Source of the DNA: Tomocerus qinae
Taxonomy: Eukaryota > Arthropoda > Collembola > Entomobryomorpha > Tomoceridae
Assembly (NCBI GenBank): GCA_020055645.1
Contig: CM034546.1
Location: 96,348,001-96,412,000 of the forward strand
DNA: 64,000 nucleotides
Direction: 5' to 3'
Shown piece after piece: positions 40,651 through 52,621 of this stretch (the stretch's first letter is position 1; each line of letters begins with the position of its first letter). The notes under the pieces are model-generated. The model was given only the letters and a program-made list of their open reading frames with translations, made no database searches and was not told the origin of the DNA. The translations under genes and the position numbers were made by a program.

Positions 40651-41387
40651 AAAGCAGTGAAAGTCTGTAATATAGTGAGAATATACACAGAGACTGTCCC
40701 ACAAAACAATCTCACATTTCCTTGTTAGAATTTCATTACTGCTCCACCACAGTAAAGAGAGACCAGACAATTAAATAAATCATTGGTTTGCATATATCTG
40801 AGGTTTCCCTATCTGTTACTAGAATAGATTAATAAAATGAACCATTCCCTTGTGGTTTCTGCCATTCATCGCAGCTCTCAAGGAGAAGTTATTCTATTAT
40901 ATTCTATTGTGTTTTGGACAGTTGCCCAAATATAATATACTGATTGTTACATTGTGTACATATATGACAATGGGTGGAGAACTAGAGAAAGAAATAAGCT
41001 GTACAATAGAAGTTGAACAAGTATCTGTATTTACCTAACTACTATGTGAATAGCACAATATTTCATACGTTTTCGTATACCCCAAGGTGCCGATACCATT
41101 TAGAATTTCTTTGGTATACTCAGCTGTACTAGATCTTACTAAAGGACTCTTAAAACCATATGCGAATTGCGAACCTAAAAGGAAGAGAATTGTTTAAGGA
41201 CAGATTTTCGGTACCGTGACAAGGAAAATATAAGTGGCTTCATTTTGAGAAAGCAACCTTTGTCCTTTACATAACTTTTGACGACATAAAGTTGAGTAAT
41301 GAAGCTAGCTGATGTGAATATCGGTATTCGAAGATTTACAAGGAAAGTTTATTTACAGAATATAGACTTGGCCGACTAAGACAAAGC

Positions 41388-41395
41388 TATAAATA
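41388..41395 (+). promoter_or_regulatory. Possible TATA box of the opsin gene
   Basis: TATAAATA lies about 240 bases before the opsin start codon at 41,628. The spacing would imply a 5' untranslated region of about 200 bases. In DNA this AT-rich the motif is weak evidence. Confidence 0.3.
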
Positions 41396-41627
41396 AAGTG
41401 GATTATCGGAATGTTCGCTCGTGTTCCTGTAATGCGTACTAATGCAAAGATTATACACATTGATTTATAGAAAATCCATTCGTATTGACACGGTCACATA
41501 GTGAACACAAAATAGTCGTGTACATAAAAGAGACGCATACCAATTTACTTTCGCTGAGGTATTCTCATCGCTTGGCAGGAGCAAGAGCAATCCCAGTTTG
41601 TCTAAATAATAACAACAATACTGTGAA

Positions 41628-44600
41628 ATGGGCACGTTTGGGAATATCGAGAAATCGCAAAACATGTGGAAAAACAAATTGCTTAATAAAATATTCTTTT
41701 TTGCCGTGATTCTGTGCAATTTTCTTTGCCTCAATTGTCAAGTGGAGAAGCCAAAAGCAGACATTACAAGACTTCTTCTCAAAAATTATTCTAAAGAAGA
41801 GCAGCATGGAGATATTACAGCGGATGTCAGCAATCCATCTAGCTCATCTAAATATTATAAGGAAAAAGGATTCATGGATGAAAATGAGGATTTACACTCT
41901 GGAAAACCTACTGGAGCCAGAAGCTCTAAATATGATTTTCAGGAAGATGCACATGATTCCAGCATTAATGGAGTGGGAGATAGTTTGAGAAGTGTTGAGA
42001 AAGCTGTGCCAGATTTAGATCTGACAAATACAAACGATAGAGCCAGGGGGTCCGCAAACTACACGGCTGATGAAGAAAAAGTTGTTTGTGAACTTTCTTC
42101 AAACAAAATTTCAAAGGATCCGGAATTTTCTCGGTCTAGTGTTGCCAATTTAGAAAAAGATGAGCAGTCAGCGTACCAGGCACAAGTTTTCATTTCAATA
42201 AGCATAGGAAAAGCCAAAGAAACTAACTGGACAACCTATTCACCTGAATCTGCTGGGAATTCCGAAGAGAATGTCAGTGCAATTATATCACAGCCATTTT
42301 CTGGGACAGGTCAACCACTGACAGTTGCCCACGATCAAGATGAATTGGAGCAGGAGACGGATCTAAAGTCGATACTTTTCAACAGGTTAACAAAAGAATT
42401 CAAGGAAGAGAAGAATGCAACACTAGAGTTTCGAGGAGCCAATAGAATTGCAAAAGATACAAGAGATTTATCGACCCGAAATGACATGAATAGCATATTT
42501 CTCGGTTCAGAAGAATCTTTATCCAATTCAATGAAAGAACTTTTAGAAGTCCAAAGGCAGTTGCATAACTTCACTGAAGATAATCAGGAACAAACGGATT
42601 TTCCTTTTGATATACTTGCCGATACAAATTATACTGATATCAATAGTACTGGAGTCAATGCTAGCAAATTCGCGGATTCTGGGAACTCACTTAAGGAGGG
42701 AAACAAAGAAAATGAGATTTTGTCCGTTATTGAGATTCTTTATGACAAGTTTCCAGTCCAAGTTTGGAAGTCTGTCGGTCTCTTTGATGACTCTTATATT
42801 GAGAATGGCATCGATCCCCATTGGATGAGCTTTGAACCTCCAAATCCAATAATGCACGATACCCTAGCTGTATTATATGCAATTTTCATGACAGTTGGAT
42901 GTTCTGGAAATTTTCTTGTTCTGTACATGTTTGTCAGGTATACATTTTATTTGTTTACTACTTTGAACTAAGATATGTTATGAAGACATTTCATAAGGTA
43001 CTAATAGAGATGAAAGCTTTATTTAGATAATATACTATACAAAGAATGAAGGTTGGATAAATTAATTCTGATTCTGTCAACTTTATTGTCGGTGAATCGG
43101 GATTTTAGCCCAAAGCATTTTATTTACTCTAACCTGTAAATTGCAATTGTGCAATATTTTTAATTTTGCAGATGCCGGTCTCTAAGAACTCCTGCAACAT
43201 ATCTCATAGCCAATTTAGCTTTAAGTGATTTTCTGATGCTTTCCAAAACTCCTATATTCATTTTCAACAGCATCTATCGTGGTCCTGCATTAGGGTCAAT
43301 CGGTAAATAAAAGATATCCACTTATAATTGTGCTGTTCAAACACTAGATTGCAAAAATACATTTACTATGTCAATTAACTAATGGCAAATAATTTAGTAA
43401 TGGTAATAGTTATATCTGTTTTGTATAGGTTGCAAAATCTACGGGTTCGTTGGAGGACTGACTGGGACAGCTTCAATAATGACACTGACAGCCATAGCTC
43501 GTGAAAGATACTACGCTATAGTGCACCCTTTGAATCCTTTTAAGAGGACTTCAACAAGAACCATTTTAATGATCACGAGTATCTGGATCTACTCCGGGGT
43601 ATTCTCGATGATTCCATTATTGGGCTTGAATGGTTATGTGTCTGAAGGCTATTTGACAAGCTGCAGCTTCAACTATCTCTCAAAGGACAGCGGAAGCAGG
43701 ATTTTTGTGTTTGTCTTCTTTATAGCAGCCTGGCTTTTTCCATTATCCGTTATTGTGTTTTCCTATGTTGAAATATTCAGAATAGTTCTAGAAGCCGAGA
43801 GAATGAATTTGTGCAAAAATAAAGATGGGCCACAGAAAGAAAGCTTTAAGTATAAGTAAGCTTTTCGTTTTATCTAAACCTCTCCTTCAATATGAAACTT
43901 CTTTGGAGATTTTTGTGGATTAATATGTGCCATTTCATTATGTACAGGAAAAATGAATCTAAACAACGTACAGAAATAAAAATAGCCATCATAACATCTG
44001 GAGTGATTGCTCTATGGGTTTTGAGTTGGACTCCGTATGCCATCGTCGCTCTTTTAGGAATATTCGGGAAGAAGAAATACATCACTCCGTTTGTCTCCGC
44101 AGTTCCGGCTCTTTTTTGCAAGACTGCCAGTTGTATTGATCCTTTTGTCTACTCCATAAGTCACCCGAGGTTTCAACGAGAATTAAAAGCTAAATTTAAT
44201 GTTTGCATCCCTTCAGGTAGAAATTTTTCTACGAGATCCGTAAGAGATAATTCCTTTGTCACAGCTTCGTGCCATGCTAGTCTATCAGGCCCAGTCAGTG
44301 ATAATGTATGTTCCAGTACAGTCCAATGTGGACCTGTAAGCTTAACAGCTTGTCCTTGTGGAGAGAGATCACGAAATCATAAAAGAAAGACCCTTTCCGC
44401 ATTAAAAGATAGGAAAATAAATAAAGAAGATGTTTCAGAAGACGAAATTGAAATGAGAGAGGTAAGATTAGAGAGATGCGACGAAGATACTAAAACCAAA
44501 ATAATTGACGTGGAATTCCCTAACCAAAACTGCAATGAAACTCTTTTGGAAGACAAGGTTCATGAACATATCGAAGAAAGCAGCGAGAGTTATTGTTGTC

Positions 44601-44746
44601 AATCTGAACAGCAGGAGATCATTTTACACGTTTGTAGTACTCATTCCCCTAGTTGTGACTCTGAAAATGACAATCCCGATTTGACGACAAACCATAATAA
44701 AAGCAAAGAAGATAGCGGAAATGCTGCCTGTGAGGATGACAATTAA
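41628..44746 (+). CDS. Rh7: Rh7-like opsin with very long N-terminal ectodomain and long cytoplasmic tail, four exons
   Basis: Exons: 41,628-42,937; 43,172-43,302; 43,429-43,855; 43,948-44,746, all GT-AG and frame-preserving, giving 888 residues. The seven-helix core starts near residue 410. Residues typical of a light-sensing G-protein-coupled opsin are present: retinal-binding Lys681 in helix 7 (PALFCKTASC), Cys482 and Cys559 for the extracellular disulfide, Glu553 at the ECL2 counterion position (SEGYLTSC), ERY506-508 in place of DRY, and DPFVYSISHPRF in place of NPxxY. This pattern fits arthropod Rh7, a non-visual opsin linked in Drosophila to clock light input. About 400 residues precede helix 1. 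They begin with a signal-peptide-like segment (FFFAVILCNFLCLNC), are rich in acidic residues and Ser, and hold many Asn-X-Ser/Thr sites. The tail after helix 7 is about 190 residues, Cys-rich then acidic. Met at 41,664 is an alternative start that places the signal peptide nearer the N-terminus (876 residues). Confidence 0.9.
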
Positions 44747-44972
44747 ACTGATCAAATAGCTAAAACTCCCTCAGCATCTTTGTAGTCACACGCATGTTAA
44801 AAGTACCTGTCATAAGTAAAGAGATATTAGCCTCTTTTCAAAATACGTCATATCCGTTGGAGATGGTGCTGACCTGAGAAAACTGTACTATCTGTAGACT
44901 GATTTTATTTAAACCCTAAACCATAAATCATAACTAATTCATGTGGGTGATCTAATTTTTGTGAATTGGTTC

Positions 44973-44978
44973 AATAAA
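44973..44978 (+). terminator. Poly(A) signal candidate of the opsin gene
   Basis: AATAAA about 230 bases after the stop codon at 44,744-44,746. Confidence 0.5.
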
Positions 44979-46539
44979 TATAAACGTGTACGTACAACGA
45001 TATCTGTATCATCATGAAGAAATGCTAGTTTAACTGCCCTAGAATATATGGCCCTACATATTTGATTGGTTTTAAGAAAAAAAATAATAAATGAGGAATG
45101 TGTTAGTGTACTTTTGATTGTACTAGAATTACCATGCTACTGTCTAGTGTTTTTGAATAAATTATGTTTGTGTTCAACCCAACTAACACCAACACCTGTG
45201 TAATTTCTAGTTTTCTTGAACATCAAATACTACTGAGTTTTAATTTATTGCTGACTCAATACTTTTTTTGTATATAATTTTGTTTCCCAAATTATCTACA
45301 AATATTTCAAATTGTCATAAATAGTAATGCAGTAAAATTAATCAGATGGGATATAGGCATCAATTTCAGTCTTGCATGAATTTTTATACATTTGCTTAGT
45401 TTATTGTTGTGCCTTATTTTCCGCAGAATCCTAGTTGCAATCTAAAAGTAGAAGTGTTTAAAGAACAAAGATAGACGGATGGAGTTAATAGGTAGATAAA
45501 CAGACAGGAGACAGGTATGAATGTAAGCCATGACATTTGTAGTTTTGTGCATTGACAGATACCTGGTGTAGACAGAACTAAATTAATGGCATCGCTCAGT
45601 AAATCCTTTTTAAGTACTAATAGTATTAAAATCAACGCTTCTGACTGTGGAGTTTGACAGCCGTAGGAGTTGGTGTGGTTTATTCATGGTAAAGGATATC
45701 ACAGTGTTGAGTTGTATTACCCGGAATCAAAAGCAATAATGTAGCATTCTATAAAATATGTTGGGAGAGAAACATAGAAAGCATGGGGCTCTCATGAGAT
45801 AATCAAATACCGCTACCTACTATTAACGACAACGAACCTAGTACTATACTCCGGTAAATTATAGATAGGCAAACGACCCACATTACCACATGACATTGCA
45901 CAAGTAAAATGTGATGAAAAGAATATCTACAATATACACAATGCTGGAAAAACGGATATCTAACCTATTGATTTTATAATATGTTTTGGCTTCTGCGTTA
46001 TTGTTTCCAGTTAAAGTTAAAATAGAATTTAAGAACAACTTTCGCTATTGCCATTCCAATCACATACCAAACTACACAGACAGGCCGAGTATAAGACATT
46101 GACGTTACAGTTCACTATGTTGATGTTCAAATTGATAGTCTTACCAGAAGTCACTCACACACACTCCCAAATTTCTGTGCATCCAAGGTATACAACATTT
46201 ATTAGCCTCTGAGAATACTGAATATGCAATTCAGTAGTCCTAGAATATTCAATAGTCAAACCCTAGAATCTACTCAAAGCATCTCTACTTTGCAATTCAA
46301 TAGGGTTCATCTCTACTTCTCATCTTTCCGTCCTTAAGGACAAATTTAAGCATACCCTAACACATCACAATATATAATCCGCAGTCATTAGAAAACCTCA
46401 GCTCAGCAGATACCACCTTGAAAATAGCTTAAACACGCCGGTACAAAATCAATTCTGGATGGAATGTAGGTAAATGGATGTGGGAAATAATATGTAACAA
46501 CCACAATTCATCTCTTTTCTTTACTCAATATTGACGAGC
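44979..46539. other. Intergenic DNA between opsin and scramblase genes
   Basis: About 1.6 kb of AT-rich DNA with no supported gene or repeat. The right end should contain the promoter of the first scramblase gene, but no clear TATA box or initiator was recognised. Confidence 0.5.
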
Positions 46540-48596
46540 ATGGCGCAAGGAGCTATTGTTCACCAGCCTGTTGCACTGGGTAAGACAATTTAAATATCAC
46601 AGATTTATTTCATGGAAGAAAATCGTTTTTTACCTGCAATTCATGTTTTCACGAATTTATTTTGATAGTTCTTGCCAATATATTCCTTGAGATGATTTTC
46701 TTTACAGGACCTCCGGGTTTTCACGCCAATATGCATGGTCAGCAGTACATAATGACACCACTGACACCATATCCTCTTGGGAGCCCTTCCGGCCTCGAAT
46801 ATTTACTTGCAGTTTGTGAATTGAGAGTTAAACAGAAATACGAATTTTTAGAAGGTAAAGTAATTTATGTTCCTTAATGCCATGTAGACAACTGTGGCGT
46901 ATACCTAATAGTAGTATTAATATTTCTCTTAGGTAGGTTAATAATATTCTAATGTAAGCAAATGTAAACCACATTCTTAGATCCCAGGATTTGTTGCATT
47001 TCACCAAAATATAAATGAAATATTGGATGTTCACAGTTCTTTGTGGGTGCGAGGCGAAAAATAAATATGAATTGTACACTCCGGAAGGCATTCCAGTATA
47101 TTCCGCCATAGAAGAGTCGAATTGTCTCTCTCGCCAGTGCTTGGGGCCTCTCCGTCCCTTTGAGTTGATCTTATGTGATGTGAATGGGGTCGTTGCAATT
47201 CAGCTCAGCCGACCGTTCTCCTGCCAAGGAGTCTGCTGTCCATGTTGCCTTCAAGTAAATTGTCCCAGTTTAATAAGAATGAATAAATTACTTTTAGCTT
47301 CTATTGTAGACTTAGAATTAATTTAAGCGTAAAGCCAATGTTAGCTAACATAATACTATAGGCACTTAATTTAGGTGTAGGAATGTGTTCCAAGTTAATC
47401 TAAATTAATGAGTTATTCCGCACATTTGTAATGTATCTGATAATTAATTAATGACCCTGAGCGCATACTTAAAGACTTATAATAACAATGATCATCTTTT
47501 CGTATTCAGTCAATTTCAGTTTATTCTCCCCCTGGAGTTTTAGTCGGGACTGTGGAAGAAATCGGTAACTGTTCCCCGGAACTTGTTGTCCGAAATAGCA
47601 TTGGAGAAACTATTTTTAAAATTGAAGGGCCGGCTTGCACTACTTCTCTAACTTGCAGTAACGTCGAATTCCCGGTAAACATCACTACACTAGCCATATT
47701 TTATGCAGTTCATTTATACAACTGTTTATTATTGATACCTTAAACTACTTGCGAGTTTGCGAGGTGCAACAATAGATGTAGAAAGATATCCTTAAAATAC
47801 TGCAAACAATCTTACTACATTTATTGATGCTACTGATCTGCATTGCATGTCATAGATTTTTCAAATATGAAACACTCTAACTTAAGAATTTCTGGGCTCA
47901 TGATTTAGAAAGAGATGTAAATTATTCATTCAGTTATACAATCCTTGATTATCTTATTTGTCAGTTCGTTCTTAAAGCATTTCATTGTTGTTGATTGTGA
48001 CATCCCGACCACGTATCTGCATTATATGATATATGAACAATATTGATAAATGTTTCAAATGTGAAGCGTTCTAGCTTATGAATTTATTATTCGTGATTTA
48101 AAATTGGATATAATTGCTTAGGTCAAATCTGCAAGCACAGGCCTGGAAATTGGCAGGATTACGAAGCAATGGACAGGCTGTGGGAGGGAAGCCTTCACAG
48201 ATTCAGATAATTTTCGAATAAGCTTTCCGATAGATCTCGAAGTCGGAATGAAAGGAACTTTAATCGGAGCGTTGTTTCTCATTGTAAGTTTGTTATTCAA
48301 CCTTAATTAACGAGATGATGCATTTCCGACATCTGCATCATCGAGTGGTTATGTAATAACCTTGAGCGATCTACACTCTACAGTACTGTAAAATATGGAT
48401 GAGATGAATAGAGTATCTGAAATGCGCTCAAGGTTATTACCAAAACCACTGGTGAACACAGATCAGATATTAAATCGTGAATTACTAAGCTTATCAGTAT
48501 CATGTTACGTATTTTGTTTATTTAAAAAAATGAATACATGCTAATTATATGCTTTAGGATTTCATGTACTACGAACGAAACCAAAATCAATACTAA
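46540..48596 (+). CDS. Phospholipid scramblase, first tandem copy, six exons
   Basis: Scramblases of the PLSCR family are membrane-anchored proteins linked to Ca2+-dependent lipid movement between leaflets and to membrane signalling. Exons: 46,540-46,579; 46,708-46,854; 47,037-47,254; 47,510-47,674; 48,122-48,283; 48,558-48,596, giving 256 residues. The short N-terminus is Pro/Gly-containing. The barrel domain shows SPSGLEYLLAV, NKYELYTPEGIPVY, LGPLRPFEL, the Cys cluster GVCCPCCLQ (the usual palmitoylation site), and SVYSPPGVLVGTV. Further on come WTGCGREAFTDSDNFRISFPID, whose residues 217-228 match the EF-hand-like Ca2+ motif, and a C-terminal membrane helix GTLIGALFLIDFMYYE. The last exon adds only DFMYYERNQNQY. 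Length is at the short end for the family because the Pro-rich N-terminus is reduced. A second copy follows 2.2 kb downstream. The last intron carries a small inverted-repeat element. Confidence 0.93.
47859..48104 (+). repeat. Degenerate direct repeat within scramblase intron 4
   Basis: A block starting TTTCAAATATGAAACACTCT near 47,859 is repeated in diverged form (TTTCAAATGTGAAGCGTTCT) near 48,053. Each block is about 50 bases and roughly three quarters of positions match. This suggests an old internal duplication of the intron. Confidence 0.45.
48343..48451. repeat. Short inverted-repeat element in the last intron of scramblase copy 1
   Basis: The arms 48,343-48,368 and 48,425-48,451 are inverted copies sharing TAATAACCTTGAGCG and GTGGTT, with a small indel. 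The interior is about 56 bases. The right arm ends AACCACTG, so it reads CAGTGGTT from outside, which resembles hAT ends, but no target duplication is visible. It may be a tiny MITE or a simple hairpin. Confidence 0.6.
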
Positions 48597-50820
48597 CATA
48601 ATGCATTCTGATAAATGCTTACGGCGAATATGAAAGGAGAGGAGAATATGAAAACCGAAACGACCTACGCTTCATCTGAATGTACCTTCCCTAAACATTT
48701 AGTATGTTATATGTACTCACATGGATGGGATTCCACGATTCCAGGAATGCGCTAATCCTATTCAGATGATCCAATTCTGTACCATATGAAAACTAATATA
48801 TTATGCTATCTGCTATGACATTTACACGATTTTGTTATGGCGGATCTCAGGATCAATCTAATGACTGAGTTTTCTAATTGATTCCAGGAGAATAAGAATT
48901 GGTAAAAATCAACTTAAGATTACATTTTGAGTATTTACTTTTCCATTGCCTTCATTTCCATTGACATGATGTTACGTCAATACTTTCCATTTCTGTAAAA
49001 AAACTGATAGTAGGATAATGTGGAAAATGTGAATTGTTTGTCTTTTGCCAATCTTAAAGTAAGCCCATCCCAATGCTAATCCTAACTAAAAGACAATAAT
49101 GTAAATGTAAAAGTCTTTGCATCATCACTATTTGTAAAGACAATTCTCAGTGTAATGATACCTACAGGAAGATTGTGCAAGTGTCGACGGAAACCCCTTA
49201 AAAAGTGTGAATACATTTAGTTATGTTATACCTGTCACATAAATAATTCATGAATGTTCTATCGTGTCTCTGACAAAACAGAATTTAAATAATAACTGAA
49301 ATGTTGTGGGATTGAATTTGCTTTGTTTTATCTACAATCATCTAACATACATGAACTTAGATTAAACTTACCAGTGTGAATTTAAATAGTTCTTGAGAAT
49401 CGTATTTTCTACGGATTACGAATGTTGTAAGAACATTTTGCATATTGACTATAGCTACGGAATGTATTGGTAAATACTTGATTTCCCAACATTTGGAAAA
49501 AAGTACAAAGGAATAGAGCAAACAATCAGTTGCAAATAAAACTGTTGTTGGTGTTATATAAGATGTAATTTAAAAGCACTTTTATTTGTAGTCTCTCTTT
49601 ACACGATTTAGAAAATCGGAAAAGAAATAAATAAATACATGTATCTACATAACATTACATGAGACATTATGTGCATTCACGTAAGTTAACGTTCTTCTTC
49701 CTATGCATTTCGATTGGACTGTGCGATGCTGTCAACATTTGATTTCTTGGTAATCATCACACAACAACCGATAATACGTGCATGGACTATACCATAGTAT
49801 GGTAATTATTACTAGTTATAAAACAGAAGATTTATCCTTATCGCAAAAATAATATTGCTTACGCTGGCTGCACCGGAAACCCATCTAACAGTATTACGAC
49901 TACAACTTGTCGTATAAATGTACCTACGTAATAACAGAGCCTGAGAATAAGACGGAGTGCAATACACTCTCTATAATAATACTTCCACTAGCAATGCAAA
50001 CAAGTATGACTAAGAAGGAAGCAAGGAGGTTCATATAAAATGTTATTACAACCACTGACTTGTAATTTTATGATATAGCATTAAATATAACTTGGTTCGT
50101 GCACAAAAGGAGCAGTGCAGAATAAATGCACACACGTAGCAAGTACACAAATCCCCGTATATGTGCATCTACCTTTAATAAGTATAAAATATACAAACAC
50201 AATGCTTTGCTTACTAGGTAGTTGGTCTCAATTCTTCAAAATACCAATAAGAAAATTTCTTATAGTAAACTGCATTAGGATTACATAGCATGGTAGACTA
50301 TTATATAAAGTATAAAGAAATCATACACAATGTACAGGTACCCATTACTGATAACTAGTAGTAACTGCTACTGACAATGTTGAACCAGCTACAGACTGCT
50401 TTAACTATCTTTAACAAATGTTAACCAACAATGAGTCAGTAAGTTGTAAAGTAAGAGTCTTGAATAGTAGTAAGTAACTTAAATGCTAAGAAGCTAAAGC
50501 TCTCCGGCTAGCTCCTTCCACATCTCTCTCGTTTTGTTCTCTTCGTGCTCATCAAGGCATAAAGGGCAATACAATACGAACAATTTGGCTGAGTGCATGC
50601 ACAGCTTATACGCTAAAATAAACTTACCAAAACTACAACTACCTAACTTGGAATAACAGCAAATGGTATTAGTCATTCCCTATTCGGCTGTCGGCCGAGA
50701 TGCAACTTTCGCATTTTTGTAAGAAATCTCGTTTCCTCACCAAATTGCATTTGCAGTGTATTGACTGTTGTGTTTTTTGCAACATTTATCAGTTTAACTA
50801 GTGCCCTTATTTTCAATAAA
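48597..50820. other. Intergenic DNA between the two scramblase copies
   Basis: About 2.2 kb with no supported gene. The last 64 bases (50,757-50,820) are in frame with the second scramblase and follow a good splice acceptor. They are treated as probable 5' untranslated sequence. Confidence 0.5.
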
Positions 50821-52621
50821 ATGAAGAAGACTGACGATGGAGATAAACTCGCGATTAAATCAGGTGAGTTCGTTTTTCATTCCTTCTTATAGTTTAACGA
50901 TCATGTTAATTGACAAGTATATGCTACGTAGTATCTTTTAATTAAGAATCTTTCTTTACTAATTTTAAAATGTATTACGAGAAGGAAAATGCATAAGAGA
51001 TGATCATATCTGTATATATGATGATAATGACGCATGGGGTAGTACTATGTGCAGAAATGGATATTATCGATCCACAAAATTTTCAGGAGCATGAGATATG
51101 GGCATGTGTACGGTGCAAATAATATCTGTGTACTTAACTGTAATATTGTTGCAAATTAAACACTTCCTAATACTCCTACAAGCAGATACGGATCAGAGCA
51201 CAGGAACAACACGATTGAGATACAATGGGAAGCCAGAAATAAAGATCATTCACCCGAAAGTGCCACCTGGTCTGGAATGTCTTCAGCGGATGGACAAAGT
51301 GTTGATTAAAAGAAGAAAAGTTATTCTCGATGGTATGTTTACATTTGCAAGTTCATGAACTCGTCTCTTAAGTCAATCTTAACGGAAAATCCTCCGTAAC
51401 TGTTTTTGTCAGTGATAATTTTTATTGAACTATCGAATACATGCAGGTGAGACAAAACCAACAAAACTCTTTGAGATCAGCAGTGAGAAGGGAGATTTGC
51501 TATTTGGAGCTAAGGAAGAAGAAGATCCTCAATGTTGTTCAAGAACATTTCTTGGCCGAATTCGGCCTTTCGATATGATCATCTACGACTCAGGAGGAAG
51601 AGAAATCATTCATTTAACACGCCCTTGCACATTTCCAAGCGTAAGAAAACACGAACTGTCTCAAACAATAAGGATTTATTTAATCTCAAGCAAACTCTGT
51701 TCTGTAACCTTAAAATGCACAAATTCAGATTGTTGTATTGTGTATGTATTTATTGCAGTTAAGCTCGTTCAAGAAAAATTTCTAAAATCTTATTGTCAAC
51801 TAAATAACAGTACTTAGAGCTTGGCGTTTCAATTCTTGTGAATGCTAGAAAGCTTTTTAATCTTGTTTTACTCCTCGTAAACAGAGTGCATTGCGATTAC
51901 GACTAATATAATGACTTTTATTTCTCGTGTTGTAGTACTTGGCTGTGTATTCCCCACCTGGAGCTCTAGTAGGGACTATTGTACAAAAGAGAGGATTCAG
52001 ACCACAGTTCAAAGTGAAAAATCACATTGAAGATTGCGAATGTGAGATTAGAGGTCCAATTTTCACGGCTCCGTTCAATAGGCGTAACATTGATTATCAG
52101 GTACTTTGATTATTATTCGTGTATAGACAGATATGTAATATGTAATCAACGTGTTCGTAATATTTTAGTGTCTATTGTGGTAGGCTGTCCCTGATTCAAC
52201 TATTGCATAGTGCTAATTCATCGTAATTTATGACTACGGTCTACTTAACATTTATTTTTGTAGTTATTTGCAAATTCATTTTATAAATAACTCCTCACTA
52301 GGTTGCATCAACTAATGTGGACTACAGACGAGGAAAAATATCAAAATTGTGGAGAGGCTTTTGGAAAACATCCTGCCCAGATGTCGACAAGTTTTCTATA
52401 GATTTTCCTTCCGATGCCCATCCAAATGTTAAAGCTACGCTAATAGGCGCCGCTTTCCTATTTGTAAGTAGCATAATATTAGGATTTATATTCAAAAGCT
52501 TCTGTTATTCTTCCTTCCTTTAGAAAATGATATCTCTGGTCTTGCTTAATCTTTGTACTTGGTTTATTCACTATGTTGATTTAACCATTTTGTTTCTAAC
52601 CAGAACTGCATGTACTTCTAA
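50821..52621 (+). CDS. Phospholipid scramblase, second tandem copy, diverged, six exons
   Basis: Exons: 50,821-50,863; 51,186-51,332; 51,447-51,640; 51,936-52,100; 52,302-52,463; 52,604-52,621, giving 242 residues. Intron phases and exon lengths match copy 1 (147, 165 and 162 bases are identical), which shows direct tandem duplication. The start is chosen because it gives 14 codons and a phase 1 donor, parallel to 13 codons and phase 1 in copy 1. Conserved parts are PPGLECLQRMD, LGRIRPFDMIIYD, LAVYSPPGALVGTI, GKISKLWRGF and ATLIGAAFLF. The Cys cluster of copy 1 is gone, replaced by RPCTFPSYL. The Ca2+-motif region reads DVDKFSIDFPSD (210-221), and the end is cut to FNCMYF, so the extracellular tail is almost absent. 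No frame break is seen. It is probably a functional but specialised paralog, likely lacking palmitate anchoring. Confidence 0.9.

Larger units (their letters stand above)
35571..41627. other. Intergenic DNA between ChAT and the opsin gene
   Basis: About 6 kb with short frames only and no recognisable protein or RNA gene. It contains a possible relic of the TTTGGCA-rich transposon family near 38,660-38,740, a short tandem duplication at 40,535-40,650, and a TATA-like sequence at 41,388 ahead of the opsin gene. Confidence 0.5.

Noticed and set aside
41465..41807. Overlapping minus-strand frames opposite the opsin start
   Set aside because: They are complements of the opsin coding exon and its leader, with no independent signal.
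43870..44121. Minus-strand frame of 83 codons
   Set aside because: Shadow of opsin exon 4 on the opposite strand.
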